Assembly (NCBI GenBank): GCA_947184155.2
Contig: CAMXCT020000435.1
Span: 404,979 to 468,978 of the forward strand
Direction of reading: 5' to 3'
Length of the DNA stretch: 64,000 bases
Source of the DNA: Cladocopium goreaui
Taxonomy: Eukaryota > Sar > Dinophyceae > Suessiales > Symbiodiniaceae
Positions 12,055-21,414 of this stretch are shown in pieces. Below the pieces are notes generated by a model that did not search any database, was not told the DNA's origin, and saw only the letters and a list, made by a program, of their open reading frames with translations. A program made the translations under genes and the position numbers. Each line of letters starts with the position of its first letter. Position 1 is the first letter of the stretch.

Positions 12055-12480
12055 TAAGATCTTCACCTCTCTTGAACAAGCACTGCCTGAGGTAAAGTGC
12101 CAAATACTTTGTAGTTGCGCATTCCTGGGTTGAGCCACAGGTTCAGGGATCTATGTAATTCTTTTCTCACCAAGCCAGCTTTATCAACAGAAACTATGAA
12201 TTTCATCCATGAATAATGTGCTTACAAGTCTCAGATGTTCTCAGGCACTCATAGTGCTTCAAAAGCTTCTTTGTTGGCATACATTTGATCATTGCGATCT
12301 GCTTGTCCATTGGGTCCACAGGGTTCTTCTCAATGGTGGCCAGTGGCTGCTTCCTCCATGGAGGCAGTTCCTTTGGAAGTTCCATTGAACCTTTCATTGT
12401 AGACTGAAAAGTGTAATGATGAAGTGAGTTGGGATGTCTCTGAATCTCCAGTTCCAAATCCAATGGTTTCTATTTTGGAT
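12055..12480 (-). pseudogene. middle coding block of the transposon, frame disrupted
   Basis: Two good minus-strand frames adjoin. At 12463-12203 the text includes ELPPWRKQPLATIEKNPVDP and KKLLKHYECLRTSETCK. From about 12208 down a second frame reads KFIVSVDKAGLVRKELHRSL, NLWLNPGMRNYKVFGTLPQA and, after a TGA, SYVAASEDLAPEDTSPEG to about 11960. GACTT|GTAAGC at the junction could be a splice donor. The intervening stops are unexplained, so I mark the block as broken. No family is recognised. It may be the N-terminal part of the transposase or a separate accessory protein. Confidence 0.4.
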
Positions 12481-12497
12481 TCAAAGTGATTTTTATT

Positions 12498-12603
12498 GGA
12501 GGTTAAAATTGGTTAAAATTAAAATTGCCAATTTTAATTTTAACCTACATAAACTGGTTAAAATTAAAATTGGCAATTTTAATTTTAACCAATTTTAACC
12601 TCC
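12498..12603. repeat. perfect 48-bp inverted repeat, 10-bp spacer
   Basis: The arm 12498-12545 (starts GGAGGTTAAAATTGG) is exactly complementary to 12556-12603 (ends CCAATTTTAACCTCC), with TACATAAACT between. Each arm is itself nearly palindromic around AATTGCCAATT. It could be a nested MITE inside the transposon or a cruciform-forming internal site. Confidence 0.9.
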
Positions 12604-12716
12604 TTATTTTTCCAATTTGAAACCTTTACAGTCATCATGCATGACCTGAATGAATTGTTTCCAGAGTTGCCAAGAGCCACTCAAACAAAGGAAATGGATG
12701 GGCATCAGCTTCGGCC

Positions 12717-12737
12717 AAGGAGATCTTGCACCTCCTT
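12717..12737. repeat. hairpin motif copy 4
   Basis: This is the canonical form: AAGGAG, ATCTTGCAC, CTCCTT. Confidence 0.85.
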
Positions 12738-12964
12738 TTTGATTCCAGTATTGGACACTAGTTTAATGATTGTGATACTGCAGGTTCAGATCATCAGCTC
12801 TCATCATCATTCCAAAGCTGATCATGTGCATCCATCAAGGCTTCAAAAATGATTCTACAGGTCCATCACCACTACATTGATCAATATGACTTGACAGCTT
12901 CAGCCATGCAGAAATGCTCATATCACAGATATCATGTTTTACTTAAATTTAAATTTAGTTTATC

Positions 12965-12985
12965 AAGGAGATCTTGCACCTCCTT
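12965..12985. repeat. hairpin motif copy 5
   Basis: This is the canonical form. On the minus strand it follows a short frame ending SLEIMGASDSLRR and would read TTTAAGGAG|GTGCAAG as a donor. Confidence 0.85.
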
Positions 12986-13114
12986 AAAGAGTCGCTTGCG
13001 CCCATAATCTCCAATGATTTTTCCATCCAAGCTCAATTGACTCAATCTACATTTGAATCCTCATCCTCTTTGGGTTTTTCGGCTTGCTCTACAGCATCAA
13101 TAGATATTTTGAGA

Positions 13115-13135
13115 AAGGAGATCTTGCACCTCCTT
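13115..13135. repeat. hairpin motif copy 6
   Basis: This is the canonical form. It lies at the 3' end of the Cys-rich frame, in a position suited to a 5' splice site on the minus strand. Confidence 0.85.
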
Positions 13136-13507
13136 TGTAAAGATGAGAAACCTAAAACATAAATTGCAATGCATTAAAGTGCAATTTATTGAAAGCCTGG
13201 TTGCAGTGCAGGTTGGATTCATGCAGCACCCATTTCGCCAATACGCTTCTTTCCCACAAATTGTGCATTTCTCAAGTAGCTTGTAGAAGGCGAGGTGGCA
13301 GGCGCTGGGGTACTTGGAGGGGGCATTGGAAGGGGCATTCTTCCAAGCACCTGGAGGGTCATGAGAACTTGGAGGGGCACCTGGAATAGGTGCTGGAGGA
13401 GGTGTATTTGGAGGTGGTAAAGGTTGCGATTGGGCATTGACATGAGGTGTCAATGCCTGGATCACCTGGTTTTGTAGCCTGATCAGCTCCAAAACACGGT
13501 CAATCTC
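13136..13507 (-). CDS. Pro-rich, Cys-rich frame following the KRPA ORF
   Basis: This frame is in phase with the 358-residue ORF but separated from it by TGA-TCA-TGA. It reads DEEIDRVLELIRLQNQVIQA, then a Pro-rich linker with PPPNTPPPAPIPGAPPS, then a cluster CTICGKEAYWRNGCCMNPTC that could bind zinc. The frame stays open to the hairpin at 13115-13135, whose sequence would offer the donor GGAG|GTGCAAG. Either the two stops lie in a very short unusual intron, or this is the C-terminal part of a protein interrupted by mutation, or it is a separate exon. Confidence 0.45.
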
Positions 13508-13519
13508 CTCATCTCATGA

Positions 13520-14596
13520 TCATCTCCAGGTGAAAGGTTTGATTTGTTTCTTGTCTCCAAAATTTCGTCTGACACCTAAAGCACCATACTTTCGACTGCC
13601 TTTGGCAGGATAATCTTCCAAGCGATATTCAGGAGATGCCAAGTCAACAGCAGCAGGTTCAGGATCAGCCACTGCAACAGCCGGCCGAGCTTCAACATCC
13701 TCTTCTTCAGAAGTGCCAAGTACTGCTTCACATGCAGCACGCTTTTTCAAGATTGCAGCAGGCCTTTTCAAGACTGCAGCAGGCCTTTTCAAGACTGCAG
13801 CAGGCCTTTTCAAGACTGCAGCAGGCTTTTTCCCACCTGCAGATTGCCTATAGATCTTCAAAGATTCATTGGGAATTTCAGATTCAAATTTGTTTTCACC
13901 AAAAGCAGCAATGGCAAAGCCATTTGGTCCTTCACTCATACTAGCTTTCTCCACCTTGCTATCCACAAAGCGACATACCACCATGGCAGTAGAATCGATC
14001 CAGGTTCCAGCACTCACAGGCTTCTTAGGACTCGCTTGGCTCTCTTCACTCGACACTTCTATCAATTGATGCTCTTGGCTATCCAATGTTTCTGAGCTGT
14101 GGCCTGGAGGAAATTTTTGCAAAAGTGGTTCATTCTCAGGCAACTGTGGGATGGAGCTCGCATTGGAACTTTGTCTCATGAGCCTTCGCTTGGCAATGGC
14201 TTTCTGAACAAACTTGCCTTTCCGCCGGTTCCCATGGAATTCTAAGCACGCCAGATAGATCTTCACAAGCTCACCCATCCAAGGATCATATTTCTTACTT
14301 GAAATTGACCATTTTGCTTTTGTTCTGATGTGTTGCACACATTCGACAATTGCAGAAGACCACTTCTTCGCTTCGTCACTCAAAGTGCGAGGGTTGACTT
14401 TCAAGGCAGCTTCCTTCAAGCAGTTTTTGGATGGTCGAATTGTTTTCTGGAACATCAAGCCCAGAAATTTTCGATAATGTTTGCAAACTTGATCAATTTC
14501 AACATCCAAGTACTCCTTGGGATCCAAACAAGCCACCTCTGCTTTCAAACATTTGCAAAGGTCTTGAACAGAAGCAGTGTTCTTAGCTCTACTCAT
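13520..14596 (-). CDS. KRPA-repeat basic protein of the transposon, 358 residues
   Basis: One uninterrupted frame starts MSRAKNTASVQDLCKC. Residues about 150-210 are polar and Ser/Glu-rich. Around residues 260-290 the unit KRPAAVL is repeated four times, coded by near-identical 21-base units at about 13745-13830. The C-terminus reads YGALGVRRNFGDKKQIKPF then TWR and a TGA stop. KRPA tracts resemble AT-hook-like DNA-binding stretches and are frequent in dinoflagellate proteins, and the IRRxFGDKKQ motif also recurs there in my recollection. It sits at the 5' end of the element's coding strand. A role as a DNA-binding partner of the transposase is inference. Confidence 0.7.
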   Translation of the reverse strand: MSRAKNTASVQDLCKCLKAEVACLDPKEYLDVEIDQVCKHYRKFLGLMFQKTIRPSKNCLKEAALKVNPRTLSDEAKKWSSAIVECVQHIRTKAKWSISSKKYDPWMGELVKIYLACLEFHGNRRKGKFVQKAIAKRRLMRQSSNASSIPQLPENEPLLQKFPPGHSSETLDSQEHQLIEVSSEESQASPKKPVSAGTWIDSTAMVVCRFVDSKVEKASMSEGPNGFAIAAFGENKFESEIPNESLKIYRQSAGGKKPAAVLKRPAAVLKRPAAVLKRPAAILKKRAACEAVLGTSEEEDVEARPAVAVADPEPAAVDLASPEYRLEDYPAKGSRKYGALGVRRNFGDKKQIKPFTWR

Positions 14597-14657
14597 CTTG
14601 AGAAATCAACTGCAGATGCGATGCACAAACATTACATGCAGGAAATCAAAACACCAA

Positions 14658-14678
14658 AAGGAGATCTTGCATCTCCTT
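14658..14678. repeat. hairpin motif copy 7
   Basis: The arms are exact and the loop is ATCTTGCAT, so the minus strand has GGAG|ATGCAAG rather than GTGCAAG. It lies upstream of the start of the KRPA ORF, so it is not a standard donor here. Confidence 0.85.
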
Positions 14679-14749
14679 GAAGCAACCTCCAAAGGTTGGT
14701 CTTGATGCAATGATGATGTCAAAGATGTATCTAAAAACAGTGAAAAAAA

Positions 14750-14946
14750 TCCTCCTTAAAAAAAAATTAAGGAGGAATTTTCAAAAAAAAAACACCTTAA
14801 TTAAGGAGAATTCCTCCTTAATTAAGGTGGAATTCCTTAATTAAGGAAAAAATCCTCCTTAATTAAGGGAATTCCTCCTTAATTAAGGTGGAATTCCTTT
14901 AAAAAAAAACTCCTTAAATTAAATAAGGAGGAATGGAAGTTCTGGG
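14750..14946 (-). repeat. right terminal inverted repeat with TTAATTAAGG sub-repeats
   Basis: Read inward from 14946 on the minus strand, the 28-base terminus is followed by five or more palindromic CCTTAATTAAGG units joined by GAATTCC and runs of A or T. It is longer (about 195 bases) and more regular than the left end. Confidence 0.85.
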
Positions 14947-14965
14947 TCTCGTGACTTCTGATGAC

Positions 14966-15152
14966 CTGTAGTCACCGCCAAATCCCCATGCCCAGGTGCT
15001 GACGTCTGGCTCCGAAGCATGTTCCGCTTCGAACTCTGTGGGTGCAGCATCAACGTCATCAACTTCCTCAATCCTCAAATCCTGGAGGTCGTCGCCCATC
15101 TTAGCCAGGTCTTCCTGGGAAGGCTTCGGTTGAGCTGAGCCACCGGGTTCAT
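14966..15152 (-). CDS. exon of host gene next to the transposon
   Basis: The exon lies between the acceptor GAATCTTTCAG (15153) and the donor TACAG|GTCATC (14965). It reads EPGGSAQPKPSQEDLAKMGD then DLQDLRIEEVDDVDAAPTEF and ends WAWGFGGDYR. It is acidic and polar with no domain I recognise. The transposon end (14946) lies about 20 bases inside the following intron, so the insertion may spare the coding sequence. It belongs with the exons at 15.3-18.5 kb, which share its strand. Confidence 0.6.
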
Positions 15153-15279
15153 CTGAAAGATTCTGCAAGCAAGTGACTAAGTGGCTTGATAATTGGGGGT
15201 GATCAGCCAAACCACCAACCAATCCAAGAATAAGTTCATATAAGTTGTGGGTTCACTAACGTTGGGGCCAGGAACCAAT

Positions 15280-15515
15280 CAGGAAGATGCAAAAGGTTCC
15301 CGAGTGTTCCGGAACGCGATAGAGCGCCAAGGGACAGCTTCCATGACCGGAGCTGCATGGATAATCTCCTTAAACTCTTTGGAAGCCACAGGCGCCACAT
15401 CCTTCTTGCAGCAGCTTTCGCTGGTTCCCATGCCCAGCGCACACGGAGGTGGTTTCAAACTGTGGATTTCGTGCCCCATCAGTTGCGTCAGATTTTGGAG
15501 GTGCTTTTCCGTGGG
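15280..15515 (-). CDS. exon, product unknown
   Basis: The minus frame reads HLQNLTQLMGHEIHSLKPPP, then GTSESCCKKDVAPVASKEFK, EIIHAAPVMEAVPWRSIAFR. It is GC-richer than its flanks and free of low complexity. Boundaries are approximate because no single pair of splice sites stands out. It is the probable upstream neighbour of the 14966-15152 exon. Confidence 0.5.
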
Positions 15516-15904
15516 TAGATCTTGGTGCTTGTGCTGGCTACGTAGTGCCTTTGATAAAGGGTTCCTTCTGCATACAAGGTCTGTTTGATCGTGCTTTGTT
15601 GCTCTGAAAACCTACAACCTATGCATGATATTTTGAAATTCTGAAACGCTGATCCATCTGATATCCTGGGTCGGCAGCCTTGATTGAAAGCGCGGCGCTG
15701 CACATACAGAGGCAATGGGTGGGTGGCCGAACAACTACAGAGCATGGAAACATTTCAGGATACTTAGGGCTATACAGTTCTACATGACGCTTTCAGTCTC
15801 AAATACCTAGGTTTTCATCACAAATTTGGACCCACAACCATGCATTTCTCCTTTATTGTAGTATCCATACATGGATGGTAAATCCAGCACCCTCAGTGTT
15901 TGAA

Positions 15905-16057
15905 GCATGTGCATTTCAAAGCAAACACATCAGCGCAATCAAGTTCAAACCACTGCGAGCTTTGTGCCCAATCAGACTCAGAGAACGTTTCCTCGGGCAC
16001 CGGCAGGTATCTGCAAATCGTTGCTCCGAGGCCTTTGGTTTTGAGAGCAGCAAATGT
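15905..16057 (-). CDS. exon, product unknown
   Basis: The acceptor CATTTTCAG is followed by TFAALKTKGLGATICRYLPV and PEETFSESDWAQSSQWFELD then CADVFALKCTCF. The frame is open with mixed composition. The donor end near 15900 is uncertain. Confidence 0.5.
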
Positions 16058-16455
16058 CTGAAAATGGGGTGCACCATATTTCAACTGCTGTGATCACTCC
16101 TTTTTCTTGGGGTATACTTTATACTATACAGATCTATACAGTCTACACCTGTTTTGGACATAAACGCACCAACAAAAATGAATGAGGTCAAGGCCCAAAA
16201 AATAATACGTTCCAATTAGGCATTGAAAGCAGCACCTCTAAGAGGGTCTGGTCACATGTTTCTACGGGCTATGGTCATCAACCCCCTCGGAATGGATTGA
16301 TGACCATCCTCCAATATAGCTATGGGAAGTAGCTATACTAATAGCTATATTAGAGATCTTATAGCTACACTATATCCATATCCGCCTTTGGACCATGTGA
16401 CACATGGATACACATGGCACATCTTGCCAACTTCAAGGGATCCAAACGTCCCCAC

Positions 16456-16544
16456 CTTGGTAGATGATGCAAACGGCCAGCAGCGTCTTGGACCGCCACA
16501 CCGCAGCCAGGATCTCGGCGAGCACTCCATCGGACACCATGGGG
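16456..16544 (-). CDS. exon, product unknown
   Basis: There is a clean acceptor (TTTACCCTCACAG) and a clean donor (TACCAAG|GTGGGG). The frame reads PMVSDGVLAEILAAVWRSKT then LLAVCIIYQ, an amphipathic helix-like segment. At 89 bases it is typical of exons in this window. Confidence 0.55.
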
Positions 16545-16991
16545 CTGTGAGGGTAAACAACCAATACCAATACCATAGTGAGATACTGATACTAAGTAAC
16601 AACCACAATAGACATCATAGTAAATTCATGTAAATTCATAGTATAGTATCATGATAAAGCCCAATCATGAGGGATTTAACCCTCCAAACAAGAGTGATAC
16701 TATGATATATTATGAGGATTTAAATAACTAGAAAAATGGGTTGACCTATTTCTTGTGGCCATTGAACCAATGGATTTGGCATTTGATGGATTTGTACACT
16801 CGATTCTTTTCTGCGACAAGCCCATTTCATGGCAAAGTTCTGCTGAGATTGTGATAACTTCACGATGCTGGACGCCTTTCTTAGTGCTGGGGCCAGGAAT
16901 GTGAAAGAGTAAAAAGGATCCTGGGCAGGTCTGCGACATTGATCGCTTGAAGAGTTAAGACAATAATTTTAAAATAAAAAAGCACACATGT

Positions 16992-17105
16992 TACCCTCTG
17001 GTAATTTAACGTAGCTATTGAACATGGCCATTAATAGTGGATTTTCCCATTAAAAATGGTGATTTTCCATAGCTATGTTAATTTACCAGAGGATACCAGA
17101 GGGTA
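16992..17105. mobile_element. MITE, TACCCTCTGGTAA family, complete copy
   Basis: The copy starts TACCCTCTGGTAATTTAACG and ends CATAGCTATGTTAATTTACC plus AGAGGATACCAGAGGGTA. The ends are inverted copies, and the middle carries the family phrase GGATTTTCCCATTAAAAATG. It is about 114 bp and non-coding. Confidence 0.85.
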
Positions 17106-17119
17106 CAAAACACAAAGGT

Positions 17120-17255
17120 GTCCTATTTTTTCCTGCCATGAGAAGCGAATTCCCACCCTGAAGGCTTTCAGGCTCTGACAAGTCCAATGACCCACACCTT
17201 GGAGCGAAGGTATAGAAGCTTTGGAGTCCTTTCCTCTGAGCATTTCATTGACTGC
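17120..17255 (-). CDS. possible exon, product unknown
   Basis: After the acceptor TGATTTCGCAG the minus strand reads SMKCSEERTPKLLYLRSKVW then VIGLVRA. An alternative frame in the same span is also open, so the reading frame is not certain. A MITE copy ends about 15 bases from its lower edge. Confidence 0.35.
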
Positions 17256-17502
17256 GAAATCATTTTCAACAATCACTTTCGGAGGATTGTTAACCCCAAA
17301 ATTAATTCGCGTACGGCGTGGAATGGACTATTCCGGGCGATTGATACTGATTACTGCTGCTAAGACACGTCCCTAAAGTCTGCAGATATCCATACCCACT
17401 TTCCTCCTCCGAGGCCCCAACACAGGAAGTAGGCCCGGTCTCCACAGCAATCTTAGCGGGGCTGAATCGGTGGTGTGGAATGTGGGGATATCTCCAAACC
17501 AT

Positions 17503-17560
17503 ATACCCTCCGATAATTTAACAGTCCGCGATTGAATATGGCTCATTTCGTTTGATGATT
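17503..17560. mobile_element. MITE fragment, TACCCTCYGGTAA family, one end
   Basis: The left end TACCCTCCGATAATTTAACA is present, but no matching right end is visible nearby. Confidence 0.5.
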
Positions 17561-17840
17561 TACACTTTCCAGATGGGGGTCTTTCCTAGCACTCTGTAAA
17601 ATTACTTGAGGGTAAAACTTTGCCAAAAGACATCAAAAACGACATTACAAACCATGGAACAACATGAAAAAAATACAATTTACCAGCATATGAGTGTTCT
17701 TTTCTACTTTCGTCAGATTTCTGAAACTTACCGTTACGTCTAGTGAGTCTAGTGGTCTTTCAAATCCGCTTGGGCAACGGTCAAGAATCATTCCCCATCC
17801 CCCATACTGTGAATATCCACCAACAGGGGTACCTGCCTAC

Positions 17841-17930
17841 CTTCCCCCGCTGCGCAGCATTGTTTTGTCAGGGCAGAGTTCTGCAGGGGTCATCAGAGCC
17901 TGGCCGTGGCTGTTGATGAGCCGATCAGAT
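17841..17930 (-). CDS. exon, product unknown
   Basis: The minus frame reads RLINSHGQALMTPAELCPDK then TMLRSGG, ending at the donor GGGGGAAG|GTAGGC. The acceptor is probably within GCTGAGATCTGATCGG. No family is recognised. Confidence 0.5.
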
Positions 17931-18478
17931 CTCAGCTACTCGCATGTACATCCCAGTTGACCATAATAACTATACCCGTGGTTGTATTGAGATATGGTAC
18001 TATGGTACTGCGGTCGGAAATATTCGTGGATTAGAACTTACATATACTTGCATGAGTCTGCATGAGTCATAAGAATAACATTTCACTAGCTGGTATGCAC
18101 ATCCACTTTGCCCAGTTGAAACTCAAAAGGGAGCTTCACATCTCCGGCCCACTCGGCTTCTGGCATCCACATATTCATGGCCAATCTCAAATAATGGTCC
18201 CACATAAATATCACATTGGCTGGTAATGTGTTTCCATATTGGCCATTATGACCACCCAGAAACTTCCTAAACTATTATCGTTAGTTCATGTTAATGATTT
18301 CTAGGTTTCGTCCAACATATCACCTAAATTTACGAATTTATGTTATGTGACATATAAATATCACCCATCAAAGATTAATATGTTAGGTAAACTAATTTCA
18401 CCTAACAATTACCTAACTATCACCCAACATATGAATCTTTCACGCCCAATCCACCGATTTTTTCCCCTCAGTTTTCAC

Positions 18479-18540
18479 CTTGACTCGAGGGACGAGTTCA
18501 TCTCCGCCGCCGCTTGGCCCTGGGGGGTCGAAGATGTCAT
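18479..18540 (-). CDS. exon, product unknown
   Basis: The acceptor TATTCATAG and the donor GTCAAG|GTGAAA bracket DIFDPPGPSGGGDELVPRVK. The exon is 62 bases and GC-rich within AT-rich flanks. No upstream exon of this gene is obvious until 20.2 kb. Confidence 0.5.
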
Positions 18541-18582
18541 CTATGAATATATATAGTCGAATCACCATCTACTAGAGGAACA

Positions 18583-18690
18583 TCATATCAATGGGAATTA
18601 AACTGGATCCTAAAATGGACATAGGCCTTACATAGGCCTTATATATGGTAGGTACCTCCATTTTAGGATCCTGAAATTCCCATTGATCAT
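18583..18690. repeat. long hairpin (MITE-like)
   Basis: CAATGGGAATT..GGATCCTAAAATGGA on the left pairs with TCCATTTTAGGATCC..AAATTCCCATTG on the right, around a TACATAGGCCTTATAT centre. It is a single inverted-repeat element of about 105 bp. Confidence 0.7.
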
Positions 18691-18699
18691 AGCTAGTAG

Positions 18700-20225
18700 G
18701 AATCATAGTTCATCATGATAATTAATCATGATAGTTAATCAGAATATTCTATAGTTAAACATCTACTCTATGAGGGCACATCGTAGTTTAATCCTCATAG
18801 TCAATAGATGCTAATATAGAGAATTCATCATCTACTAGTGTTTTTTGATGTTTTTGAAAGTTCCAGAGTTGGGAGGGTGATAAATCTAGATATTGATTTC
18901 ACCTATGAATTTAATTGAGGAATGGTGATGCCAGTTAAGGCAATCCGAGAACACCAAGGAGTGGACAGGAAGTACATCTATAGGGAATCCCCCGGTATTG
19001 GACAGCTGTATCTACAAGGATTGACAGCCTTCTGCCATGCTAGAGTTGCAGCAAGGTGATTCCTGTTTTAGTCATTCTAGTCCTTGAAAATGACCGAGAA
19101 GAACAACACACTTTGCAAGAAAGCACCACTAGCTGGATCTGTTTGGTCGTTCTCATCCACGCCGATTCACATGCTCCTCATTGTGACATCACCAGCCAGT
19201 TGACATCGGTTATATCCCGAGCTAATGAAGCCCCTAGCCGAGCTTTGTCTTCTGTATTTAGGGTTAGACCTCCCATGTTGAAACCACCAAGCCAACCATC
19301 AACATACCATTTACAGTACATCCCCAATTATGGTTGGTAAAGTCCAATGTTTGGATGATTCAACAAATACAGCTAATAAGAAAAAACACATTATGTTTTT
19401 GGCTATATGCCGTCATAGCCCCATTCTCTGCCCAGAAAAATGATTGGTTTCATTCTCTTAAATGAACGAATAAATGACGGGTTATACATATATACATACC
19501 TAGAATATATATATGTGTGTGTGTGTGTGCAAACATGCATACATTACATACATACATACATATAAATATATATATATATATATATGGTCACCGCCCTTTC
19601 GAGAGACCACCCTTTCATATTTCCATGGCACTATCTAACTCAATGAGTACTACTTCCAAATACAGGAATGCCCAAAAACGCTGTAATGTACAGTTTGAAA
19701 TAACATATTTTTAAATTTCAAGAAAAACATTCTGAAGGAAAGGGAACAAATATGCAACAAGTGGAGGCCAAAATTTGGCCAAAATTCACTCAACATATAT
19801 TGTAACACTCTTCTCATCTTTCCAAATCCCCCTCCCCCCAAAAAACCTCGAGAAACCCTAAAACACCTAAAAAAACAATATTCTGACACTCTTGTCTGGC
19901 CACCCCCATCCCCAGGACCTCTAGAAAATTGTGTGTGTTTTGTTTTTTAGGGTTTTTGGGTTTTCTCTAGGGTTTTTCGAAGTTTGCCCCCACCCCCATC
20001 TCGAAGAAAGCAAAACCACAAAACAAACAGCTTAAAACTTAAACCAATTCAACAAATAAACCACATGCAATCACATCCGTTGCATCAGCTACCAGTCTCA
20101 TACACTATTAAGTAACACATCATGATACATCATCAACACATCATCATGTAGAATATCTATCTATCTATCTGAATATATATATTATATTATATATATATAT
20201 ATATGAATTTATCAACATACACAGA
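18700..20225. other. no supported gene; AT-rich spacer
   Basis: This stretch holds (TG)n and (TA)n tracts at 19500-19590, an AT tract at 20150-20205 and no exon-like segment that I trust. Confidence 0.4.
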
Positions 20226-20227
20226 AC

Positions 20228-20338
20228 CTAGGCCCTCGCCCCTCGGGTCCCTCGCCCACTGCGTCCCGCCTCTTGGGTTTCGTCTCCTCCGCCTCTGCCG
20301 CAGGCAGCGCAGCTAGAGCCGCGGGGCAGCCCTCAGGT
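20228..20338 (-). CDS. possible exon, Ala/Glu/Arg-rich
   Basis: A sharp GC-rich island reads EGCPAALAALPAAEAEETKP then KRRDAVGEGPEGRGPR on the minus strand. The composition fits a charged linker. Its gene assignment is unclear: it may follow the 20679-20842 exon if that one uses a GC donor rather than ending in a stop. Confidence 0.4.
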
Positions 20339-20436
20339 GGCCTGGGATGGAGACATGGCAGCCGATTTCGCATCACATGCTACACACACCTTGGAATCCT
20401 GCAATATAAATCTATATGCGTATATATTATATATAA

Positions 20437-20600
20437 TTGATTATAATTGTATGCCCATGTGCATGTATCACTACATACACACACATGTGTATATATATAT
20501 TATTGTTATTATTATTGTTATTATTGTTGTTGTTATTTTTGTTATTATCATCATTATTACATTATCAGTATTACTATTATTATTCTTATCACTATTATTA
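20437..20600. repeat. ATT-type trinucleotide microsatellite
   Basis: Runs of TATTATTG and TTATTATT occur. The Tyr/Leu-rich frames across them are not genes. Confidence 0.85.
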
Positions 20601-20678
20601 TGTTTCATATGTGGTTACACAATGTTACATATGCATCTGGAATCTGTTGGTTGATGATGTTGATGTCACTTGATTTGT

Positions 20679-20842
20679 CTACAGCTCATGAACCACTTTT
20701 GGAGGATTTTGGGCCTGTGAGGGATACATGACAACGCCAGGTCCCATGGCCACATCATCAAGTGGCTGGGCGGAAATCAAGCGATGCACTTCAGCGTCCA
20801 GGGCTTCCAATGAAACCTCAGCAGCACTGCGGCCGGATTCTT
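20679..20842 (-). CDS. probable last exon of the XRN-like gene or a neighbour
   Basis: After the acceptor TTATTTCACCAG the frame reads SGRSAAEVSLEALDAEVHRL then ISAQPLDDVAMGPGVVMYPS and ends PKVVHEL with a TAG stop. It is helical in character, with no domain recognised. Whether it ends the XRN-like gene or another one cannot be decided by eye. Confidence 0.5.
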
Positions 20843-21414
20843 CTGGTGAAATAATGTTAAATACTCCTATAAGCCTATACTTTAAGATCTTTAAGTTGGG
20901 AAATGGATGTAAAATGATGTAAGTCCGTAAAAGGTTGGTAACCGGCATGTAGCTTGTAACCAACGTCTACCATGTGCGGTCCCAATTCCGGGTGATCACC
21001 AAGCGGTCACCTGCCCAGAAACCGCATCGATGTCCTGATGCTCACGGCGATGAACCTGGCATGGGCATGTCTGAAAATGGGGTATCCCTACATCCACTGC
21101 TCCGTCATCCCCATTAAAGAAGATTCAATAACCAATCATAAAAAAATAAAACTAATGTTGATAGTTTAGAAACATTTAGAAACCAACATTTCAGACAAAC
21201 CCATCTTTCCGAGCTGTAACAAGGCGGATTAGGGGAGAACATTTGAGTTGCAACTTGGCTGAGCTGGTTTCGTTCACCAACATATAACTGTGGGGGAAAG
21301 AGGGAACACCATTACCAGTTTCATCCGTTTTCAATTTCCGACCAATCCATACCATCCACGACCCAACAGAAACTTGACCTGCCCTCATTTCATCTCATTT
21401 CCACACGCCCAACA

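Larger units (their letters stand above)
9701..14946 (-). mobile_element. 5.2-kb DNA transposon with long AT-rich terminal repeats
   Basis: The outer 28 bases match exactly in inverted orientation: the left end starts CCCAGAACTTCC and continues ATTCCTCCTTATTTAA, and the right end is its complement, finishing GGAAGTTCTGGG at 14946. Inward of these, both ends are filled with tandem TTAATTAAGGAGGAATTCC-like sub-repeats. The dinucleotide TC sits outside each end (9699-9700 and 14947-14948), so a 2-bp target duplication is possible. All internal coding frames are on the minus strand: a KRPA-repeat protein, a Cys-rich frame, disrupted middle frames and a transposase-like protein. Seven AAGGAG-N9-CTCCTT hairpins and a 48-bp perfect palindrome lie inside. 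Frameshifts suggest a decaying copy or assembly indels. The superfamily is not identified. Confidence 0.85.
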
